Source: Pseudomonadota bacterium (lineage in GTDB: Bacteria > Pseudomonadota > Alphaproteobacteria > Rhizobiales > Rhizobiaceae). Taken from it: DNA of 5,357 bases. The translations under genes and the position numbers were made by a program. Under the pieces are notes generated by a model, which saw nothing but the letters and a program-made list of their open reading frames with translations, ran no database searches and was not told the origin of the DNA. The DNA lies in contig JAEWFU010000129.1 of the NCBI GenBank assembly GCA_023388675.1, forward strand, positions 1 to 5,357, in the 5' to 3' direction. This document shows positions 1-5,357 of the stretch, piece after piece; position 1 is the stretch's first letter, and each line of letters opens with the position of its first letter.

Positions 1-291
1 GCTCAGGAGCCGTTTCAGGAAACGCACGACATCCTCCTCCACCGAGCCGGTGTCGGGATAGGCCACGTCGCGCTTCTGCCGTTGGTAGACGTCCAGCAGC
101 AGCGCGGCCTTGCTCGGCCACCAGCGATAGATCGTCGGCTTCCCCGCTCTGGCCCTGCGCGCCACGGCCTCGATTGAAAAGCCGCGATGACCCTCTTCCA
201 TGAGCACGCTTTCGGCGGCCTCCAGGATGGCCTCTGCGCTTTTGGGGTTTCGTCTGGCGCCGATCGAACGGCGCGCTTCGTCTTCTGTCAC
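1..291 (-). CDS. TetR/AcrR family transcriptional regulator (N-terminal part, cut by window edge)
   Basis: The 97 visible codons give the DNA-binding half of a TetR-type repressor. Residues about 18-65 form the helix bundle: an '[16 protein letters not shown]' first helix, '[21 protein letters not shown]' as helix-turn-helix (about 38-58), then '[11 protein letters not shown]'. That order, with T-I-Y-R-W-W-x-S-K, is the family hallmark. The '[10 protein letters not shown]' stretch (79-88) opens the ligand-binding domain, most of which lies outside the window. The GTG start at 291 is chosen because GGAG (301-304) sits nine bases upstream and the residues before it do not fit the family. The gene is divergent from the small membrane protein at 469 and shares with it a gap holding two operator-like palindromes, so autoregulation and control of that neighbour are likely. 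The inducing ligand cannot be read from this part. The family call is firm; the specific role is unknown. Confidence 0.93.
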   Translation of the reverse strand, partial: MTEDEARRSIGARRNPKSAEAILEAAESVLMEEGHRGFSIEAVARRARAGKPTIYRWWPSKAALLLDVYQRQKRDVAYPDTGSVEEDVVRFLKRLLS

Positions 292-326
292 TGAGCGGTT
301 CTCCTGCAGGCAGAATAGCAGGCGCC

Positions 327-355
327 TTGACAAAACGAAACGGGTCGTTTTATAT
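327..355 (+). promoter_or_regulatory. Sigma70-type promoter for the small membrane protein gene
   Basis: A perfect -35 hexamer TTGACA (327-332) is followed after 17 bases by TTATAT (350-355); TATATA one base later, with an 18-base spacer, is an equally good -10. Transcription would start near 362, giving a leader of about 105 bases before the ATG at 469. The spacer is filled by an operator-like palindrome, so this looks like an intrinsically strong promoter held off by the divergent TetR protein. Spacing and hexamers are seen directly; activity is inferred. Confidence 0.72.
334..349. promoter_or_regulatory. Putative TetR operator, copy 1 (within the -35/-10 spacer)
   Basis: AACGAAACGGGTCGTT is an imperfect 16-bp palindrome with 6 of 8 base pairs matching; its outer arms extend to AAAACGA / TCGTTTT (332-338 and 345-351). 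It matches copy 2 at 13 of 16 positions in the same register. It lies between the -35 and -10 hexamers of the plus-strand promoter, a classic place for repression. The regulator is inferred from the adjacent divergent tetR gene. Confidence 0.65.
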
Positions 356-371
356 AACGAAACGTTCCGTT
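356..371. promoter_or_regulatory. Putative TetR operator, copy 2 (at the predicted transcription start)
   Basis: AACGAAACGTTCCGTT is a 16-bp near-palindrome with 7 of 8 pairs matching. Its centre is 22 bp from that of copy 1, about two helical turns, so dimers bound at both would sit on the same face of the DNA. It covers the predicted start site of the plus-strand transcript and could also block the minus-strand tetR promoter, whose hexamers I could not assign with confidence. Confidence 0.65.
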
Positions 372-468
372 CCTATAAGCATCCGACCATGCCCGGGGGT
401 CTCTCGTGTCACGCATGAGCCGCTTCATTTGTCTTTCGTCGCCAACCGCACAGTCCGGAGAACCCACC

Positions 469-729
469 ATGACCGCACACGCTTCCACATCCGCCGCCAG
501 CGCGCAGGCCGCCACGCGTTTTTCCCGTCCGCGCTTCGCCTTTTTGGTCGCGCTCGGTGTCTATCCGCTCATCACCGGCCTGCTCTACCTGATCTTCCCG
601 CTTACGGACGGCTGGCTTCTGTGGCAGCGCACACTTCTCATCGTCCCCATCATGGTGACGGCCATGGTGTGGGGTCTGATCCCCGGCGTGCAGAAGCATT
701 TCCGCGGCTTCCTGAACCCGCAAAGTTAG
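469..729 (+). CDS. Small two-helix inner-membrane protein, function unknown
   Basis: The product has 86 residues. The start at 469 is chosen because GGAG (457-460) lies eight bases upstream; the same frame is open further upstream (GTG at 406), but that part looks non-coding in composition. Residues 1-22 are a polar, Ala/Ser/Thr-rich tail ending in basic residues (R17, R20, R22). Two hydrophobic helices follow, about 23-44 and 54-72, with a Trp-rich turn 'DGWLLWQR' (47-54) between them, then a short basic tail '[13 protein letters not shown]'. The helix 2 plus '[12 protein letters not shown]' pattern recalls the membrane tail of some antibiotic-biosynthesis-monooxygenase-like proteins, but no such domain is present. 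It is divergent from tetR, with the double operator between them, so it is probably the regulator's main target, perhaps in stress or compound response. I do not recognise the gene and assign no function. Confidence 0.82.
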   Translation: MTAHASTSAASAQAATRFSRPRFAFLVALGVYPLITGLLYLIFPLTDGWLLWQRTLLIVPIMVTAMVWGLIPGVQKHFRGFLNPQS

Positions 730-738
730 TCCGGTCGG

Positions 739-773
739 CCCGGCGGCGCTGCAAAACGCCTTGCGCCGCCGGG
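739..773 (+). terminator. Strong GC hairpin between the small membrane protein gene and argJ
   Basis: CCCGGCGGCGC (739-749) and GCGCCGCCGGG (763-773) are perfect 11-bp arms around a 13-base loop. The hairpin starts ten bases after the stop codon at 729. No T run follows (the next bases are GTATATGG), so it is not a textbook intrinsic terminator. It could be an imperfect terminator, a 3'-end stabiliser, or an attenuating structure in the argJ leader. The structure is certain; the role is inferred. Confidence 0.55.
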
Positions 774-821
774 GTATATGGGGCAAACGACGCCTTTCTC
801 ACCCTTGCCCTTCGAGTTGCC

Positions 822-2063
822 ATGTCGGACACCGTTTCGCCCCTCGCACCCCGCAAGCAACCCAGGATGCCGGCGGTGCCCGGCGTGCGCATCGCCACCG
901 CCCAGGCCGGCATCAAGTACAAGGGCCGCACCGATCTGCTGGCCATGGTGTTCGACGAAGGCACGACCGTGGCGGGCGTCTTCACCCGTTCCAAATGCCC
1001 GTCGGCGCCGGTGGAATTCTGCCGCGCCAACCTGCCCGGCGGCAGCGCACGCATCCTCGTCGTCAATTCCGGCAATGCCAATGCCTTCACCGGCAGGCGC
1101 GGACGCGAGACGACGGCAGCGACAGCGCAGGCGGCGGGCAAGGCGACGGGCTGCGCCGAAAGCGAGGTTTTTCTCGCTTCGACCGGCGTGATCGGCGAGC
1201 CGCTCGATCCGGCCAGGTTCGCCCACCTTCTCGGCGACCTCGTCGACCGGGCCGAGCCCGGCATGTGGGCCGAGGCCGGCAAGGCGATCATGACCACCGA
1301 CACTTATCCGAAATACGCCACAGCCAAGGTGTCGCTGGGTGACGTCGAAATCACCATCAACGGCATCGCCAAGGGCGCCGGCATGATCGCGCCCGACATG
1401 GCGACGATGCTGTCCTTCATCGCCACCGATGCGCCGATCGATGCGCCGGTCCTGCAGGACATGCTGTCGAAGGGGGTCGGCAAGACCTTCAACGCCGTGA
1501 CGGTCGACAGCGACACCTCCACCAGCGACACGCTGATGCTGTTTGCCACCGGCGCGGCCGAGAAGTCCGGCGCGCCGCGGATCAGCGACCCGAAGGATGC
1601 GCGCCTTTCGCAATTCCGCCGCGCGCTCAACCGCATGCTCAAGAACCTTGCGCTGCAGGTGGTGCGCGACGGCGAGGGCGCGCGCAAGCAGGTCGAAGTG
1701 ACGGTGACAGGGGCGAAATCGGCCCGCTCGGCCAAGCGCGTGGCTCTGTCGATCGCCAATTCGCCGCTGGTCAAGACGGCGGTCGCCGGCGAGGACGCCA
1801 ATTGGGGTCGCGTCGTGATGGCGGTCGGCAAGGCCGGCGAGCCTGAGGATCGCGACCTGCTCGCCATCTGGTTCGGCAATATCCGCGTTGCGCATGAAGG
1901 TGAGCGCGATCCCGCCTATTCCGAGGCCGAGACGTCCGCCTATATGAAGCAGGACGAGATCGTGATCCGCGTCGATCTCGGGCTCGGACGCGGCAAGGCC
2001 ACGGTGTGGACCTGCGACCTGACGAAGGAATATGTCGCCATCAATGGCGACTACAGGAGCTGA
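822..2063 (+). CDS. argJ: Bifunctional ornithine acetyltransferase / N-acetylglutamate synthase
   Basis: ArgJ moves the acetyl group from N-acetylornithine to glutamate, giving ornithine and recycling N-acetylglutamate in cytoplasmic arginine synthesis; bifunctional forms also use acetyl-CoA. The product has 413 residues, a normal full length. The autoprocessing site is intact: '[10 protein letters not shown]' (191-200) places the nucleophile at Thr195, so the precursor should split between Ala194 and Thr195 into alpha and beta chains. Thr121-Gly122 in 'LASTGVIGE' match the oxyanion-hole pair, Lys184 lies in '[11 protein letters not shown]', and '[11 protein letters not shown]' and the C-terminal 'INGDYRS' (Asn408 near the end) are also conserved. 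The ATG at 822 fits the family N-terminus; the frame is open back to 327 but the upstream part is not ArgJ-like. The ribosome site is weak (GAG at 814-816). It leads an operon with the GNAT gene 13 bases on. Whether this copy also uses acetyl-CoA cannot be told from sequence. Confidence 0.97.
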   Translation: MSDTVSPLAPRKQPRMPAVPGVRIATAQAGIKYKGRTDLLAMVFDEGTTVAGVFTRSKCPSAPVEFCRANLPGGSARILVVNSGNANAFTGRRGRETTAATAQAAGKATGCAESEVFLASTGVIGEPLDPARFAHLLGDLVDRAEPGMWAEAGKAIMTTDTYPKYATAKVSLGDVEITINGIAKGAGMIAPDMATMLSFIATDAPIDAPVLQDMLSKGVGKTFNAVTVDSDTSTSDTLMLFATGAAEKSGAPRISDPKDARLSQFRRALNRMLKNLALQVVRDGEGARKQVEVTVTGAKSARSAKRVALSIANSPLVKTAVAGEDANWGRVVMAVGKAGEPEDRDLLAIWFGNIRVAHEGERDPAYSEAETSAYMKQDEIVIRVDLGLGRGKATVWTCDLTKEYVAINGDYRS

Positions 2064-2076
2064 GGCGGTTCGCTTT

Positions 2077-2862
2077 ATGGAAGTCGGAAACCCCTCCACG
2101 GCAGACCTGCCCACCGTGCGGCGGTTCGAGGCGGCCGGTTCTCGGGCCTGGCCTGCGACGACCGTCTATTATGACGGAGCATGGGCCGTGAGGCTGACCG
2201 GCGGGCATCCGGCCAAGCGTCTCAATTCCGTCAACCCGCTGGACCCGGGCGACGACGGCCGCGTCCGCGAACGCGTCGCGCGCGCGGCACGGCGCTTCGC
2301 CGCCTACGGTCGCCCGCTGACCTTTCGGATGTCGCCGCTGTCCGGTCGAGGCGTGACCAGGTATCTCGACGGCGAAGGGTGGAGCAGCTTCTCCACGTCG
2401 CTTGTCATGCGGGCGAAGCTCGAAGACCGTTTGCTGCGCGATGCCATGCATCAGATTCCGCTGAAGGACATCGGCCGGTTCATCACCGCCGCCATCGCCA
2501 TCCGCAATCTCGACCCCGTGCTGCAGCCGGGGCTGTCCGAAGTCATCGGCTCGATCCAGCCTCAAGTCGGGCTGTTCGTGCTGGAAGAGCACGGCACCCC
2601 TGTCTCGACCGCGATCTGCGTGCGCGACGGTGACCTTGCCGGCCTGTTCGAGGTGGCGACCGAGGAAAGCCAGCGCGGCAAGGGCTACGGGCGGCGCACG
2701 CTGCTTTCCGCACTGAAATGGGCGCGCGCGCAGGGTGCCCGCAGCGCCTGGCTGCAGGTTGAGGCAGACAACGACCAGGCCATCGGGCTCTATCGGTCGA
2801 TGGGCTTCGAAGAGCTCTACAGCTATCACTACCGCCAGCCCCCCGCGCCGGGGACCGCATGA
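2077..2862 (+). CDS. GNAT family N-acetyltransferase
   Basis: The product has 261 residues. The C-terminal third is a standard GNAT core: 'LAGLFEVAT' (about 187-195, strand beta4), the acetyl-CoA pyrophosphate loop 'QRGKGYG' (199-205, fitting Q/R-x-x-G-x-G/A), a long helix, '[21 protein letters not shown]' (about 224-244) with Asn232 and Tyr239 at the usual motif B positions. The first ~120 residues are not clearly GNAT and may be a degenerate second acetyltransferase fold. ATG 2077 is preferred because GAGG (2062-2065) and AGGAG (2055-2059) lie upstream; ATGs at 2032 and 2044 would overlap argJ. The gene lies between argJ and mutT and overlaps mutT by four bases, so it is probably co-translated with it. 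This trio is common in rhizobial genomes. The acetyl acceptor is unknown; a role in arginine synthesis should not be assumed from position alone. Confidence 0.9.
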   Translation: MEVGNPSTADLPTVRRFEAAGSRAWPATTVYYDGAWAVRLTGGHPAKRLNSVNPLDPGDDGRVRERVARAARRFAAYGRPLTFRMSPLSGRGVTRYLDGEGWSSFSTSLVMRAKLEDRLLRDAMHQIPLKDIGRFITAAIAIRNLDPVLQPGLSEVIGSIQPQVGLFVLEEHGTPVSTAICVRDGDLAGLFEVATEESQRGKGYGRRTLLSALKWARAQGARSAWLQVEADNDQAIGLYRSMGFEELYSYHYRQPPAPGTA

Positions 2863-3278
2863 ACCAGCCGGAGGAATCGAAGCCGCTGCTGCTGGTCGCC
2901 GCCTGCGCGCTGGTCGACGGCGACGGGCGCGTGCTGATCGCTCAGCGTCCAGAGGGGAAACAACTCGCCGGCATGTGGGAATTTCCCGGTGGCAAGATCG
3001 AGCCGGGTGAGACGCCCGAGGAGACGGTTGTGCGCGAATTGCGCGAGGAGCTCGGCATCGAGACCAAGGTCGCCTGTCTCGCGCCGCTGACCTTCGCCAG
3101 CCACGCCTATGAAAGCTTCAACCTGCTGATGCCGCTTTTCGTCTGCCGCCGCTACTGGGGTATTCCGCAGGCCCAGGAGGGGCAGGCGTTGAAGTGGGTG
3201 CGCCCCAACAAGCTGCGCGACTATCCGATGCCGCCTGCGGACGAGCCGCTCATCCCGTTCCTGATCGATTTGCTTTAG
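2859..3278 (+). CDS. mutT: MutT-type (deoxy)nucleoside triphosphate pyrophosphohydrolase
   Basis: MutT hydrolyses oxidised nucleotides such as 8-oxo-dGTP to the monophosphate in the cytoplasm, preventing A:T to C:G mutations. The 139-residue product carries a perfect Nudix box, G-x5-E-x7-R-E-U-x-E-E-x-G-U: Gly45, Glu51, Arg59-Glu60, Glu63-Glu64, Gly66-Ile67, with the metal-binding glutamates intact. '[15 protein letters not shown]' just before and within it, '[13 protein letters not shown]' (26-38), and the C-terminal '[16 protein letters not shown]' are typical of the 8-oxo-dGTPase group rather than of other Nudix enzymes. Length is close to the family norm (E. coli about 129). Its ATG overlaps the GNAT stop as ATGA, so it is translationally coupled and the last gene of the argJ operon. 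Substrate is assigned by family resemblance. Confidence 0.94.
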   Translation: MNQPEESKPLLLVAACALVDGDGRVLIAQRPEGKQLAGMWEFPGGKIEPGETPEETVVRELREELGIETKVACLAPLTFASHAYESFNLLMPLFVCRRYWGIPQAQEGQALKWVRPNKLRDYPMPPADEPLIPFLIDLL

Positions 3279-3317
3279 GATCACGCCCAATCCCTGAGTG
3301 TCGAGTGGTGCTAAAGC
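3272..3317 (+). other. Long imperfect stem-loop overlapping the mutT stop codon
   Basis: GCTTTAG (3272-3278) pairs perfectly with CTAAAGC (3311-3317). After one mismatch, ATCAC (3280-3284) pairs with GTGGT (3305-3309, one G-T pair), leaving a 20-base loop. A competing pair of arms, GTCGAG (3300-3305) and CTCGAC (3334-3339), overlaps it. No T run follows, so it may be a non-canonical operon terminator or 3' stabilising structure. Confidence 0.35.
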
Positions 3318-3479
3318 GTCGCCAGATGCGTAGCTCGACGGTGGGAAGGGAATGCGCCACGGCGGCGCAAAGGGAAGAGCCTCGTATTTAAGCTGCCGCT
3401 TTATTGCCAAACTTACGGCAGGGGTGCGCCGTCTTGGCCATCATCGTGCCAATCTTCCCCGGAGTGTGGCGTCAACGTG

Positions 3480-3507
3480 TTGTCAAGCATCACTTTCTAA
3501 CTATGTA
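3480..3507 (+). promoter_or_regulatory. Weak candidate promoter for the repeat-protein gene
   Basis: TTGTCA (3480-3485) is one mismatch from the -35 consensus and is followed after 16 bases by TATGTA (3502-3507), a poor -10. It lies at the start of the AT-rich stretch before the gene and would give a leader of about 115 bases. The palindrome TTGAAATTCAA (3513-3523) just downstream could be an operator. This is a suggestion only. Confidence 0.3.
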
Positions 3508-3573
3508 ACATATTGAAATTCAACGATTATATCCTTGTTTCATGCATCCCTAATGTGGTCTCGTGGGATTCCG

Positions 3574-3601
3574 TCCCGCGGACTTGATCCGCTGGTCGGG
3601 A
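3574..3601 (+). promoter_or_regulatory. Hairpin in the leader of the repeat-protein gene
   Basis: TCCCG (3574-3578) pairs with CGGGA (3597-3601), and CGGA (3579-3582) pairs with TCCG (3588-3591) around the loop CTTGA, leaving a CTGGT bulge. An alternative pairs GGGA (3565-3568) with TCCC (3574-3577), so the leader could switch between two folds. It ends 17 bases before the ribosome site GGAG (3619-3622). A role in mRNA stability or translation control is inferred. Confidence 0.4.
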
Positions 3602-3629
3602 TCAACTGCCAACACTATGGAGACCTGAC

Positions 3630-4058
<429 letters not shown>

Positions 4059-4102
4059 GTCATCAACATCAAAGGTTTGCCCAGAGGGCACCGCATCACG
4101 AG

Positions 4103-4133
4103 GAAGCCGGTTGCACGCAGCCGGCTTCTTTTT
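4103..4133 (+). terminator. Rho-independent terminator of the repeat-protein gene
   Basis: GAAGCCGG (4103-4110) and CCGGCTTC (4121-4128) form a perfect 8-bp stem around a ten-base loop, followed at once by TTTTT (4129-4133). It lies 44 bases after the stop codon at 4058. Two further weak pairs (A-T and G-T) can extend the base of the stem into the T run. Confidence 0.92.
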
Positions 4134-4402
4134 CACCTGGAGTTCCGGACGAAGTGGAATCGTCGCGTGAGCGATGCCCCCTCCACCGTCTCCAGCGAGC
4201 CTCTTGTTTCGCGTGTCCTTCGCCCTCCGCTTCGCTCGGGAGGTGTCTTGAAAGGCCGAAGAGAGCGGTTCGGTGAAGACCTGAAACGATCCAGCAGTCC
4301 GGCAGCCGATCGTTAATCAATCCTTCAGCGCCATGTGAAATTTTAAGTAAACGGACGGGACCGCCCCATCCGGCATGTGGTCCGCGCATGGAGGAGAATG
4401 CG
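4134..4402. other. 269-bp intergenic region before the membrane-anchored protein
   Basis: Together with the terminator tail this is the second gene-free stretch. It holds small hairpins, CCTCC / GGAGG (4224-4228 and 4239-4243) and CCGAA / TTCGG (4256-4260 and 4269-4273), and an AT-richer segment at about 4311-4350 that probably contains the promoter of the next gene. Short frames crossing it lack ribosome sites and family resemblance. No tRNA or mobile element end is seen. Confidence 0.55.
4313..4327 (+). promoter_or_regulatory. Candidate CtrA-like box upstream of the 4403 gene
   Basis: TTAATCAATCCTTCA fits TTAA-N7-TTAA with one mismatch in the second half. CtrA, the alphaproteobacterial cell-cycle regulator, binds TTAA-N7-TTAA. 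It lies 76 bases before the start codon. Such short motifs occur by chance, so this is weak on its own. Confidence 0.3.
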
Positions 4403-4726
4403 ATGCCGTTTCGCGACGATTGGGAAACGCCGCGCGCCGCGCGCAGATGGAGCGCCGGCCCGGCGGGCATGGGCGCATTGCGCGTGACGCTGCTGTTCGG
4501 TTCCGCTGCGGTCGCTCTTGCCTTGATCCTGACGCCGATGCTTGAGGACCGGACGCGCAAAGTGGCCTATTCCGCCTATCCCGCCGGTGTCGACATGATG
4601 CCGACCGGTTCGATCGGCCAGCGCTCCAATCCCGGTGCATACACGATCCGCCGCAGCGTGTTGCAGCCATCCCCGAATGCGGTCTGCATCTTACGCGACA
4701 ACGGCATGCGCACGGGCGATTGTTGA
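4403..4726 (+). CDS. Membrane-anchored hypothetical protein with a conserved-looking C-terminal tail
   Basis: The product has 107 residues. The ATG at 4403 is chosen over that at 4388 because a strong GGAGGAG (4390-4396) precedes it by six bases and overlaps the earlier ATG. Residues 1-27 are polar and Arg-rich (cytoplasmic by the positive-inside rule), about 28-46 form one membrane helix ('VTLLFGSAAVALALILTPM'), and the remaining ~60 residues are probably periplasmic. That part has a low-complexity stretch and ends in 'YTIRRSVLQPSPNAVCILRDNG...GDC'; Cys95 and Cys107 could form a disulfide. It lies 87 bases before the Flp pilin gene and on the same strand. Similar small proteins of unknown function are common in rhizobia by my recollection, but I recognise no named family and assign no function. 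A link to pilus assembly is suggested by position only. Confidence 0.8.
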   Translation: MPFRDDWETPRAARRWSAGPAGMGALRVTLLFGSAAVALALILTPMLEDRTRKVAYSAYPAGVDMMPTGSIGQRSNPGAYTIRRSVLQPSPNAVCILRDNGMRTGDC

Positions 4727-4730
4727 GTCG

Positions 4731-4753
4731 CCGTTAACCGTGCCGGTTAACGG
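4731..4753. promoter_or_regulatory. Perfect inverted repeat with TTAAC cores before the pilin gene
   Basis: CCGTTAACC (4731-4739) and GGTTAACGG (4745-4753) are perfect 9-bp arms around GTGCC. Each arm holds TTAAC; a third copy, TTAACC, is at 4777-4782, between the palindrome and the pilin start. The two TTAA cores are 9 bases apart, not the 7 preferred by CtrA, so it could be a CtrA half-site pair, another regulator's operator, or a weak hairpin ending the 4403 transcript (no T run). A GANTC site (GAGTC, 4725-4729) adjoins it. Confidence 0.5.
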
Positions 4754-4813
4754 TTTGGTTCAAGCATCCTCTTATATTAACCGCATCGACGCCCAGCCAC
4801 GGGATGAGAGGCG

Positions 4814-4987
4814 ATGCTGAGCAGATTTCTGAGGGATGAGCGCGGGGCGACGGCCATCGAATACGGGCTCATCGTCGCGGTCCTGTCGCTTGCCATTATC
4901 GGCAGTCTCGGCCTGCTGATGAACAACATCGAAAACAATTTCGACTACATCAGCAACATCGTCGTCGAGTCCAGCAGCGGCGAATAG
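4814..4987 (+). CDS. Flp/Fap-type pilin subunit (type IVb prepilin)
   Basis: This short gene encodes 57 residues: 'MLSRFLRDERGATAIEYGLIVAV...'. The leader 'RDERG' followed by 'ATAIEYGLI' is the prepilin signature: the TadV/CpaA peptidase should cut between Gly11 and Ala12, leaving a 46-residue mature pilin with Glu at position 5 and Tyr at 6 (Glu16-Tyr17), the conserved Flp pair. A hydrophobic helix spans about 12-36, with a short polar tail ending 'VESSSGE'. Mature subunits are exported by the Tad machinery and build thin adhesive Flp pili. AGAGG (4807-4811) lies only two bases before the ATG, a tight ribosome site, but the start is fixed by the family leader. No tad/cpa assembly genes are in the window, so this copy may be an isolated pilin or at the edge of a cluster. 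It converges with the methyltransferase gene, 11 bases away. Confidence 0.93.
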   Translation: MLSRFLRDERGATAIEYGLIVAVLSLAIIGSLGLLMNNIENNFDYISNIVVESSSGE

Positions 4988-4998
4988 GCCGCACGAGT

Positions 4999-5357
4999 TC
5001 AGCCCTCGTTCCCGCTCTCGCCAAGCACCTTGGCCAGCGATACCGTCGCACTGCCGGGTTTCAGGGGCTTCTGCTGCGAGGCGTGCGGCGCCCAGCCGGA
5101 AAGCCAGATCGTCGAGAAGGTCGCGCGAACGCGCCCGTCGGGGTCGGAAAACCGTTCCGCGTAGATTTCAGCCGCACGCATGAACAGCGCGCGCGTCGCC
5201 GGCGTGCGGCTGCGTCCCGCCAGGGCATTTGTCGCGCCCATCGCCCGCAGGTCGCGCATCAACGCGAACATCGAATCGTAACGCACCGTCACCGTTTCCA
5301 GGTCCGCGACCGGCAGCGCGAAGCCCGCGCGCTGCAACAGCGCGCCGGCATCGCGCA
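4999..5357 (-). CDS. SAM-dependent methyltransferase, NDUFAF5/BioC-like (C-terminal end only)
   Basis: About 119 codons are visible and the frame stays open to the window edge, so the N-terminal SAM-binding (Rossmann) domain lies outside. The visible part, 'GFALPVADLETVTVRYDSMFALMRDLRAMGATNAL', then 'RAAEIYAERFSDPDGRVRATFSTIWLSGWAP', closely resembles the C-terminal region of alphaproteobacterial methyltransferases related to mitochondrial NDUFAF5, a complex I assembly hydroxylase. The last residues, 'PLKPGSATVSLAKVLGESGNEG', are a typical tail. The stop at 4999-5001 is 11 bases from the stop of the convergent pilin gene. An apparent start at 5337 (TTG) is not real: the same frame reads on through 'RDAGAL' to the edge. 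Since the catalytic half is absent, the exact reaction cannot be judged. Confidence 0.85.
   Translation of the reverse strand, partial: RDAGALLQRAGFALPVADLETVTVRYDSMFALMRDLRAMGATNALAGRSRTPATRALFMRAAEIYAERFSDPDGRVRATFSTIWLSGWAPHASQQKPLKPGSATVSLAKVLGESGNEG

Larger units (their letters stand above)
3279..3629. other. 351-bp intergenic region, no gene recognised
   Basis: This gap holds the mutT-end stem-loops, a short hairpin TGCGCC / GGCGCA (3353-3358 and 3364-3369), and, from about 3480 to 3550, a stretch clearly richer in A and T than the rest of the window, which looks like promoter DNA for the gene at 3630. A structured leader sits at 3574-3601. I found no tRNA, no credible protein frame (the short frame at 3194-3391 mostly lies inside mutT in another register), and no known riboswitch. 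A small RNA cannot be excluded. Confidence 0.6.

Noticed and set aside
327..821. N-terminal extension of argJ in the same frame
   Set aside because: It overlaps the promoter, operators and small membrane protein in another frame, and ArgJ needs no such domain.
2032..2076. Earlier start codons for the GNAT gene (2032 and 2044)
   Set aside because: They overlap the argJ end and are poorly spaced from a ribosome site; GAGG before 2077 fits better. The choice is not certain.
726..2114. 462-codon open frame antisense to argJ
   Set aside because: High-GC antisense shadow; ArgJ on the plus strand has all catalytic motifs over its full length.
3279..3629. A tRNA or known riboswitch in the gap
   Set aside because: No cloverleaf-like set of arms, no TTCGA-type T-loop with matching acceptor stem, and no familiar riboswitch core was found by eye.

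Overview
The window is GC-rich, with short gaps and a gene content that points to an alphaproteobacterium of the order Hyphomicrobiales (Rhizobiales), perhaps a Mesorhizobium-like Phyllobacteriaceae. The basis is the argJ - GNAT acetyltransferase - mutT order, an ArgJ of 413 residues, a rhizobial-type Flp pilin, and the C-terminal end of a methyltransferase of the NDUFAF5-like type. The family is recognised from gene content and protein wording only; no search was run.

Layout. Bases 1-729 hold a small divergent module: a TetR/AcrR regulator on the minus strand (cut by the window edge) and an 86-residue two-helix membrane protein on the plus strand. The gap between them carries a consensus-like promoter with two copies of a near-palindromic operator 22 bp apart, so the regulator very probably represses this promoter. 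A strong GC hairpin (739-773) separates the module from the next genes. Bases 822-3278 are a tight plus-strand operon: argJ (arginine biosynthesis), a GNAT N-acetyltransferase 13 bp later, and mutT, whose start overlaps the GNAT stop as ATGA. A 351-bp gap with no convincing gene follows.

Bases 3630-4058 encode a secreted, extremely acidic protein with ten 18-bp / six-residue repeats, ending in a textbook Rho-independent terminator. A 269-bp gap leads to a one-helix membrane-anchored protein of unknown function (4403-4726) and then a 57-residue Flp/Fap-type pilin (4814-4987). TTAA-type motifs, a perfect 9-bp inverted repeat and a GANTC site lie before these genes and suggest, without proving, CtrA/CcrM cell-cycle control. 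The last gene, on the minus strand and convergent with the pilin, is the C-terminal end of a SAM-dependent methyltransferase.

Most of the window is ordinary chromosome. The parts that deserve a second look are the Gly-Asp-X repeat protein, the double-operator TetR module placed directly before argJ, and the possible CtrA control of the pilin locus. I see no mobile element, CRISPR array, tRNA or rRNA, and no clear new defence or other multi-gene system.
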